A stretch of DNA of 10,967 bases from an uncultured Clostridia bacterium (GTDB lineage: Bacteria > Bacillota > Clostridia > Oscillospirales > Oscillospiraceae), in the NCBI GenBank assembly GCA_937892865.1, contig CALBJG010000007.1, positions 1-10,967 of the forward strand, written 5' to 3'. Numbering within the stretch: position 1 is the first letter of the stretch; the number at the start of each line of letters is the position of its first letter. A program made the translations under genes and the position numbers. Shown here piece after piece: positions 4,550-10,967 of this stretch. The notes under the pieces are model-generated. The model had not been told where the DNA came from. It made no database searches and was given only the letters and a program-made list of their open reading frames with translations.

Positions 4550-7500
4550 ATGAAGAAAATACTTTCCTTTCTTTTATCCTTGGTTTTGATTTTATCTATG
4601 CTGCCTGCTGTCAGCGCAGTAGATGTTGATCTGTTCACTGTTGATTCTTTGGAGCAGTATGCGGTTTATTCAGAACTGTTGGATTCCGATGGGCTTTTGG
4701 GCATTCCGGTAGGTGTCAAAACTTATATAAAAGACCCTGCCGCCACCGATGAAACCACGCCCCTTATTCTGTATGTGGTAAACACACAAACTGCCAATGT
4801 TGGACGGGGCGATGACGAAACCATTCTATCCGGAATGCTGGACAGAGGTTTTGTGGTGATCGTTCTTGACTATTTTGGACACGAAATGACCGCAACGGAT
4901 GATTTGGACTGGAGCATTCAGGCGCTGCGCTTGAATGCTGCCAACAAGGGTACATACAGTGCCGGCGCTGCCCACGACCATTACAGTTATGTTGTGCCCC
5001 AGGGCTATGACCTAAAATTGAAAGTTCCCTTCTGGTCTGCTGATCAGCACGGCGCCAATGGCACCGTGGAACATATTATTCAATCCTGGAACACAGACTT
5101 TTTAGGTGTCCGGGGCAACAAAGTTATTACTTTTGCCCAAGACACGGTGATTTCCGGCGTTTCCTTTACTGCCGGACAGTCTATGACCGTTGCCGAATAC
5201 ACCGCTATGCTCCCCGAAGGCAAGGTAACCAGCATTTTTGAATGCATCGGTCCCGACGGCGCTATGGTGGATATGGATGTACGGATGGACCTCATTTACC
5301 CGGTAGATCCCAAAGAAGATGTTCCGGTGATGCTCTACGCCTCCAGCGGTGACTTCACTATGGACACCTGGAATATGACCAACCGCCCCCATTTGACCGG
5401 TTTTTTGATGGATGGCTACGCTGCCGCCTGCTACGAACACCCTTATGTCCCCATGGGCAAGGGTGACCACTACGGTTACTATGACGGCTCTACCGGGGTC
5501 AACGGCAGTGTGGGCGCTGTCACCGGCGATAGTTTCAACGGTTCGCTCTATGTTTACAATGGCATTAAGATCAACACTGCCGCTGTGCGTATGGTTCGCT
5601 ATATTGCAGAAGACTACGGCTTTGATCCGGAGAAAGTGGGCATTACCGGCATCTCCAAAACCGGCAATGTTCTGAAATTGGGTCATCCCCATCCGGAAAC
5701 ACTGCCCGAGGCCCGGATCTATGACGGACAGACCGGCAAGACCCGGTATGAAGAAGGTTTTACTGACGATGTTGTGGGCGCTACCGGTACGCTCCGGGGC
5801 GGTAAAGAACAGCCCTGGCAGGAATATGCCAATACGGATACTGCGATCCCTTCCAATGTGCAATTCGTCTTCTGCGCGGTTGGCGGCGGTCAGGAGACCA
5901 TTACGCCGGAGCATGCACCTATTTACATCTGTGGCACTATGCTTCCCTCCGGCTCTTACTACGGATTCTACCCCTATGTAATGTCCTACTGTCTGAGTAA
6001 CAATGTGCCGGTAATGGACTATGTATGTGAAAATGTCGGTCACGAGTTCGGTTTCGGCAACGACAAAGAAACGGGCAACAGTGTCTACACTGCGCTGTTT
6101 GAATGCGCCAACTATTATCTGCTGGACGGTCAGGCCCGGTGTGAATATATCAAGCCCTTAAACGGCACGGACTATGTGGACGCCGCCGCAGATATTACCG
6201 TAAAATTCAATGCCGGTATTGACATTACGGAGATCAGCACCAAAGTAACCGTTATAAACGATGCCACCGGCGCAAAGGTAAAAGGCGTATGGACTGCCTC
6301 TTATGGCGATACTATGTATACCTTCACCCCCTTCGGTATGGAGGGTGGTTACCGCTATAGCGTCACTGTTCCTGCAACCATCGTTGCCAAAAACGGCAAA
6401 ACGCTGAAAGAGGGAAAAATCGTATCTTTTACCACCGCCCGGAGCAAAAGTGAGACTGCCGCTTCCACCGCCGGCAACAGCGCCCTCTCTTATGGCGAAG
6501 ATCATCTGGTGCAGTTTGCAGATTTGAAGCAAACCGATTCTTTCCGCACAGGACTCCGCTTCCGGGTGGAAAACGATGCCGCCAATGTGGTGCAGGTCTA
6601 TCTTGCCCATATGGGTGAAAACGGCGCTTATACAGCAGATCCCACGCCTTTGGGGGAAGTGAATCTGTGCGGCGCTGGAGAATATACCTTTGATTTAACA
6701 TCCCATTTGGCGAGTATTGACGAAGAAACTGCCGCATTTTGCCTGCGGACAAAAAAAGTCGCCGGTGAAACGGAAATTGCAAATATCGACTTGGAAGATT
6801 TAAGTAACGGCGATCCTATGACCGCTGTCCATGGCGCTTATGCCGGCACATACGCCAAAGTTTCCATCTCCGATGATCTGGCATCTTTGGGCAAGGGTAA
6901 CAGCATTAAATTCACCGGTTTCCGGCAGGAAGAATACGACGGCTACCACAAGTACTACCAGACCCATACCAACGTATTTATCTACCAGTTGGGCGTAAAA
7001 GCCACCGACCTTACGGCAGAAGACTACGGCAGACGATTCCGGTTAAGTTTCAGTGTCTACGATACCACCAGCCGGAATTTCAACCTGCAGGTAGGCAAAG
7101 ATACTCTGCGCACCCAGGGCAGTGATATCGACTTTTCCGCAGAAAAAGGCACCTTTACGACCCAGGCAGGCAAATGGACAGACTATCAATTTGATTACAG
7201 TGTCAACTCTCCCCTGCAGTATACCACACTGCAGAAAAAGAACATCGTGCTGATGGCAGACGCCGGCGGCGCGGATATGGAAACATATCCTATGTATGTG
7301 GACGATTACAGAATTGTAGAGATCACCACCGATGTGCAGTTGGGCGCTGCATCCCTTATAACCACGCCGGTGCAAACGGTCACGTTGACTCCCACGGATT
7401 TTGCCTATGTGGAAAATGGCGAGATGACAGACACGGAAATGGATGCCACCGGCGGCGTGTTGGTCAGCGGACAGACGCTGAAACTGATGGATGCCCAAAA

Positions 7501-10500
7501 AACCTACATCAAACTGCCCCTTGAAAACTATGCAGGCGGTCCGCTGAAGTTCTCCTTTGATACCGAGGCTGGCAGCAACGGCAGACTTTGTGTTTATGGT
7601 GTGGCGGATAAAGACGCAGCCTGGAGCAGTGATACCATCCACTATTTAAATGCCCCTGCCAATGATCGGTTGGGCAATGGCGTGGACCTTTCTCAAGTTT
7701 ACGGACAACGGGCGCTGGGTGAATTTACCGTTGACGGCGCCCAAAGTTGCACAGTTGACCTTACAAACTTTGCTTTGGCAATGCATACCAAAGGCGCAGA
7801 ATACCTTACTCTGATCCTCACAATGGAAGGACAGCGGCAAACTGTGACCTTGACCGAGGATTTTGAAGACCCGGAGATGGTCCGTGTCGCAGGTTCCACC
7901 GCCGGTTTGGGTTCGACCGACAAGCAGGACCACACCACCGGCAACGGTCACAGTTATGCTATGACCCCGGCACAGTATACTTATGAGAGAATGCAACTTC
8001 TCCTTTTGGGTCAGAAAGACGCTGTGGCTGTAGGTCAGCGGTATCGCATCACTTTCTGGGCAATGGCAAGCGATGTGGGCAATTTCCGCATCTGCGTGAT
8101 CCCCAAGGGAAAGACTACCAACTATTCTCCCCTGGCTTGCGCTGTGACCGCTCCCAATCAGTGGGCGCAGTACACCTATGAATTTATCCTGACAGAAGAA
8201 ATGCTCACCGGTGATCCTTACATCAGTTTCAGTATGAACGATTTCGGTACGCTGGGCAACAAGACACTGTATGTGGACGACTTTACTGTAGAACAGATCG
8301 GTCTGAATCAAGCGACCCTCGTTCCCAATTTCACCACGGAGTCGGACAAACTGGTATCTTTGGAAACATTTGACGACTGGACCACCGGCCAAGCCGCCTG
8401 GTCTGTACACGAAGACACTTACACCGGTAAAGATGCCTACTATCAGTATGGTTTCAACTCCACTACCACCGGCAGAGATATTGTGGAAACAGAGGATGCC
8501 ACCTCCGGTGAGGGCAAATCCTTCAAATTCATCCCCAACTCCTCCGGTTGCAAAGTAAAGTTCTACGGCATTCTGAACTCCCTGGCAGAGGAAGATATCG
8601 GCAGAACGGTGAATGTCAGTTTCAAGGTAAAGATCCCCGCCCTCCCTGCGGGTAAAACTTCTTTGAAGTTCCAGTACGGTATGATCTCCGGTCTTTACCG
8701 GCTTGGCAGTGAAACCAACGGTCTGACCGGTGAGGTTGCCGATGCCGCAGACTATCAGGTAAACTACTACCAAAAACACGAAACCACAGTAACAGAAGCC
8801 GATATTGGCAAATGGATCACCTGCACATTCCCCGTAACGGTGGACGCCAATATGCTCCCCCGGGCAGCGGCGCTGAATTCTTCCCGACCGAAAGATTACA
8901 AAGCAGGTTTGGGTATGCTGGGTATCGGCTCAACGGACATCCGCTCCGGCGCACTGGATCTGACCATGTATATTGACGACATTATGGTCACTGAGGCTGC
9001 TGATGAAACAGAAAAACCGAAAGTTCCCTTTACCTATACCCAACGATTTGAATCGGTGACCGATGCCAATTTGGCAGACTACGGTAAGATCACTTCCTAT
9101 TCCACCGCCTATCTCTCTGCAGACGCTGCATCCAAAAAGGCGATCGACACTCTCTCTGTTACCAAAGAAGATGCTTACAGCGGCGACACCGCCCTGAAGA
9201 TGGTCGCCCATACATATTACAATGGCTACCGTTTTAATAACTGCTTCGAATTGACTTTGGGCGCAGAGTACACCGTGTCTTTCCGGCTCAAATCCAACAA
9301 AGCCGGTGATCTTTGGGTGGCGCTGTGCGGCAGCAACAACACCTTGTATCACAACGGCAGATCCGGCACATACGGAAAAGTGACCATAGCCGAGACAGAT
9401 GTGGGCAAGTGGGTACAATACAGTTACACCTTTACCGTAGACCAAACGATGATCGACAGTAACATCTGCTATTTCATCATCCGCGCAGGACTTTTGCGGA
9501 ATCAAACTACCATTGTCACCGATAACATCGACGGCAAGGATGTGTACAACGCAGAAAAATCTTCGCCTCTCGTGATGTACTTTGATGATCTGCGCAGCGA
9601 AGAGACTGTCAGCGGTGGTGTTCAGGCAGCGATCGTTCCCTCTGAAGCCATTACCCTCAGCGCAGCAGGTTCTACAGACACGGCATTCTTAGGCGCGCAG
9701 GCAAGCGGCAAGAACCCCGCTCCCCAGGGCATTCGCAAGGCGTATCTGACATTTGAAAGCAAAGACGAGTATCGCTATTCCGAAAGAGCCATTTTGAATC
9801 TGACAGTATCCCAGGCCGCAGGGCAAAGTCTGAATGTATATGGATTGAAAGATCTGTCTTATCCCGACAGTATCACTTATGAAAATGCCCCGGGCAACAC
9901 CGAAGATGAGAGCATTCGGTCGGGCAATCAGTATGGCGGCAAGCCGCTGTACCAAATCGTCCTTAACGATGCAGGCATTTATCAGGTGGATATTACGGAC
10001 TATGTCCGGAACTACCGGGCAGAAGAACTAATGCTGGTGCTTACCACAGAAGATCCCGGCAGCCGGGAGTATTTCCATTTGGATCTTTCTCAATTCTCCT
10101 TTAATAAAGATATTGACTACATTTCCGACGGAACAGTCAGTGTCACTGAGGATACCGCAACAGTAACCGGAAACAGTATTCAGATTTTACACCCCTTTGG
10201 AAACGGAACGGCATCCAAGGCAGGTGCTTACACAGTCAGCGCAAAAGTATCCGCCCAAAGCGGTGATATCACCCTGGCTGCGCTGAACGAAGCGGGTGCT
10301 GTGATTGCCTCCAAGACCATATCTGCCAACGGTGAGCAGGTCATCGAATTGGATGTGGCAGCAGAGGAAGCCATCTACAGCCTGCAGATCAGTACCACCG
10401 CAGAGGGTTTCGCTTTCAGTGAAGTGACCATCTCCGACTGTACTGTCATCGTACTTCCGGAAGTATCTCTGGATGTATCTGTGGCAGAAAAGCCCGTTCC

Positions 10501-10967
10501 CACCCTGTCCTTTGTGGGCGCGGCGCTGGAACTGCACAGCAATCTGGCGATCCGCTGGCGTGTAAGAAGCAACTTCTTCACAAACGGCGGCTTCACCGAT
10601 CCCTATGTGGTATTTGATCTCAACGGCGTTGAGACGGTGGTGGACGAATACACCGTCAGCGGCGGTGAGTACATCTTCACATTCCGCAACATTGCCCCCA
10701 ATCAGATGAACGATACCATCACCGCAGTGCTCCACGCAGACTTTAACGGCGTAGATTACGCCAGCGCGCCCAGAGAATACAGTGTCGCCCAGTACTGCTA
10801 CACCCAACTGGGCAAGTACACCGCAGATGCTTATGCAGAACTCCGCGCATTGCTGGTAGACCTGCTTAACTACGGCGCGCTGTCCCAGCAGTACACCAAT
10901 TACAACACCGCAAATCTGGTCAATGCCAACCTGACAGATGTCCAGAAAGCCTGGGCGACCCAGGCAG
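4550..10967 (+). CDS. Giant secreted multidomain alpha/beta-hydrolase (esterase-like), partial at 3' end
   Basis: One uninterrupted frame of 2139 codons runs off the right edge. The ATG at 4550 has AAGGAGG 8 bases upstream. Residues 1-23 are a Sec signal peptide (KK, hydrophobic core, AVSA cleavage site). Residues about 60-530 look like an alpha/beta hydrolase: TPLILYVV and FVVIVLDYFG strands, nucleophile elbow GITGISKTGN with Ser369, acidic D392 23 residues later, and His498 in VGHEFG. The GxSxxG spacing and late His recall glucuronoyl esterases (CE15), but BAAT-like or other esterases are possible. Residues 536-630 are an Ig-like (Big_5) domain ending in VSFTTA. DNRLRE/CBM96-like modules lie at about 640-750, 930-1093 and 1690-1860. 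CenC-type binding-like modules, each ending in Y-[VIF]-D-D, lie at about 750-925, 1098-1250, 1268-1483 and 1496-1687. A beta-rich segment (1860-1970) precedes a C-terminal module (about 1980 on) with YGALSQQYTNY. The probable role is extracellular glycan deacylation with multivalent binding; the substrate is inferred. The cell-wall anchor, if any, lies outside the window. Confidence 0.85.
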   Translation, partial: MKKILSFLLSLVLILSMLPAVSAVDVDLFTVDSLEQYAVYSELLDSDGLLGIPVGVKTYIKDPAATDETTPLILYVVNTQTANVGRGDDETILSGMLDRGFVVIVLDYFGHEMTATDDLDWSIQALRLNAANKGTYSAGAAHDHYSYVVPQGYDLKLKVPFWSADQHGANGTVEHIIQSWNTDFLGVRGNKVITFAQDTVISGVSFTAGQSMTVAEYTAMLPEGKVTSIFECIGPDGAMVDMDVRMDLIYPVDPKEDVPVMLYASSGDFTMDTWNMTNRPHLTGFLMDGYAAACYEHPYVPMGKGDHYGYYDGSTGVNGSVGAVTGDSFNGSLYVYNGIKINTAAVRMVRYIAEDYGFDPEKVGITGISKTGNVLKLGHPHPETLPEARIYDGQTGKTRYEEGFTDDVVGATGTLRGGKEQPWQEYANTDTAIPSNVQFVFCAVGGGQETITPEHAPIYICGTMLPSGSYYGFYPYVMSYCLSNNVPVMDYVCENVGHEFGFGNDKETGNSVYTALFECANYYLLDGQARCEYIKPLNGTDYVDAAADITVKFNAGIDITEISTKVTVINDATGAKVKGVWTASYGDTMYTFTPFGMEGGYRYSVTVPATIVAKNGKTLKEGKIVSFTTARSKSETAASTAGNSALSYGEDHLVQFADLKQTDSFRTGLRFRVENDAANVVQVYLAHMGENGAYTADPTPLGEVNLCGAGEYTFDLTSHLASIDEETAAFCLRTKKVAGETEIANIDLEDLSNGDPMTAVHGAYAGTYAKVSISDDLASLGKGNSIKFTGFRQEEYDGYHKYYQTHTNVFIYQLGVKATDLTAEDYGRRFRLSFSVYDTTSRNFNLQVGKDTLRTQGSDIDFSAEKGTFTTQAGKWTDYQFDYSVNSPLQYTTLQKKNIVLMADAGGADMETYPMYVDDYRIVEITTDVQLGAASLITTPVQTVTLTPTDFAYVENGEMTDTEMDATGGVLVSGQTLKLMDAQKTYIKLPLENYAGGPLKFSFDTEAGSNGRLCVYGVADKDAAWSSDTIHYLNAPANDRLGNGVDLSQVYGQRALGEFTVDGAQSCTVDLTNFALAMHTKGAEYLTLILTMEGQRQTVTLTEDFEDPEMVRVAGSTAGLGSTDKQDHTTGNGHSYAMTPAQYTYERMQLLLLGQKDAVAVGQRYRITFWAMASDVGNFRICVIPKGKTTNYSPLACAVTAPNQWAQYTYEFILTEEMLTGDPYISFSMNDFGTLGNKTLYVDDFTVEQIGLNQATLVPNFTTESDKLVSLETFDDWTTGQAAWSVHEDTYTGKDAYYQYGFNSTTTGRDIVETEDATSGEGKSFKFIPNSSGCKVKFYGILNSLAEEDIGRTVNVSFKVKIPALPAGKTSLKFQYGMISGLYRLGSETNGLTGEVADAADYQVNYYQKHETTVTEADIGKWITCTFPVTVDANMLPRAAALNSSRPKDYKAGLGMLGIGSTDIRSGALDLTMYIDDIMVTEAADETEKPKVPFTYTQRFESVTDANLADYGKITSYSTAYLSADAASKKAIDTLSVTKEDAYSGDTALKMVAHTYYNGYRFNNCFELTLGAEYTVSFRLKSNKAGDLWVALCGSNNTLYHNGRSGTYGKVTIAETDVGKWVQYSYTFTVDQTMIDSNICYFIIRAGLLRNQTTIVTDNIDGKDVYNAEKSSPLVMYFDDLRSEETVSGGVQAAIVPSEAITLSAAGSTDTAFLGAQASGKNPAPQGIRKAYLTFESKDEYRYSERAILNLTVSQAAGQSLNVYGLKDLSYPDSITYENAPGNTEDESIRSGNQYGGKPLYQIVLNDAGIYQVDITDYVRNYRAEELMLVLTTEDPGSREYFHLDLSQFSFNKDIDYISDGTVSVTEDTATVTGNSIQILHPFGNGTASKAGAYTVSAKVSAQSGDITLAALNEAGAVIASKTISANGEQVIELDVAAEEAIYSLQISTTAEGFAFSEVTISDCTVIVLPEVSLDVSVAEKPVPTLSFVGAALELHSNLAIRWRVRSNFFTNGGFTDPYVVFDLNGVETVVDEYTVSGGEYIFTFRNIAPNQMNDTITAVLHADFNGVDYASAPREYSVAQYCYTQLGKYTADAYAELRALLVDLLNYGALSQQYTNYNTANLVNANLTDVQKAWATQA

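Noticed and set aside
5102..6043. Long minus-strand open frame (313 codons) opposite the giant gene
   Set aside because: It is antisense to a frame with a signal peptide, ribosome site and recognisable domains; its translation shows no domain and no ribosome site. The GC-rich third positions of the real gene leave few stops on the other strand.
7646..8779. Minus-strand open frame of 377 codons
   Set aside because: Same reason: a shadow of the sense codons for the binding-like modules, with low-complexity Gly/Val/His/Ile content and no start signal. Other antisense frames at 6158-6610, 7043-7642, 8930-9505, 9689-9955 and 10187-10807 were rejected likewise.
6467..10130. Nucleotide-level tandem repeats or a CRISPR array in the modular part
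   Set aside because: The modules resemble each other only at protein pattern level. I found no exact direct repeats with regular spacers anywhere in the window.

Overview
The window looks like a chromosomal segment of a Gram-positive gut Clostridia bacterium, most likely of the Oscillospirales (Oscillospiraceae/Ruminococcaceae) type. This is inferred from several signs: strong AAGGAG-type ribosome binding sites, sigma-A type promoters, tRNA genes that encode their CCA ends, a lipoprotein with a classical lipobox, and a giant secreted protein whose C-terminal module resembles those of gut Firmicutes surface proteins. No phage, transposon, plasmid replication or CRISPR genes are visible.

Layout. 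(1) Positions 1-1303, minus strand: the 5' part of asnS (asparaginyl-tRNA synthetase, running off the left edge) with its own promoter, preceded by a TraX-family membrane protein gene. (2) 1409-1663, plus strand: a compact tRNA unit with a near-consensus promoter, tRNA-Gln(UUG), tRNA-Lys(UUU) and a strong intrinsic terminator. It is followed by a hairpin-forming intergenic repeat. (3) 1966-3654, minus strand: a 562-residue lipoprotein with a gluzincin-type HExxH...E zinc site, probably a surface metallopeptidase. (4) 3655-4060: a 406-base intergenic region with divergent promoter candidates. (5) 4061-4360, plus strand: a 90-residue DUF2007-like small protein whose stop codon lies inside its own terminator, followed by a second copy of the intergenic repeat. 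(6) 4550 to the right edge, plus strand: one open frame of at least 2139 codons, unfinished, encoding a secreted multidomain protein.

The large protein dominates the window. A signal peptide leads into an alpha/beta-hydrolase (esterase-like) domain with a GISKTG nucleophile elbow and a late histidine. An Ig-like domain follows, then a chain of beta-sandwich modules of at least two recurring types (DNRLRE/CBM96-like and CenC-type carbohydrate-binding-like), and finally a C-terminal surface-protein module cut by the window edge. The natural reading is an extracellular carbohydrate esterase with many glycan-binding modules, but substrate and fold are inferred from motifs only.

There is no single operon. 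Housekeeping genes (asnS, tRNAs) sit beside independently transcribed surface-protein genes. The observations most worth following up are the esterase architecture, the two-copy repeat placed just after two terminators, and the inverted 13-base tRNA-Lys fragment in the first repeat copy.
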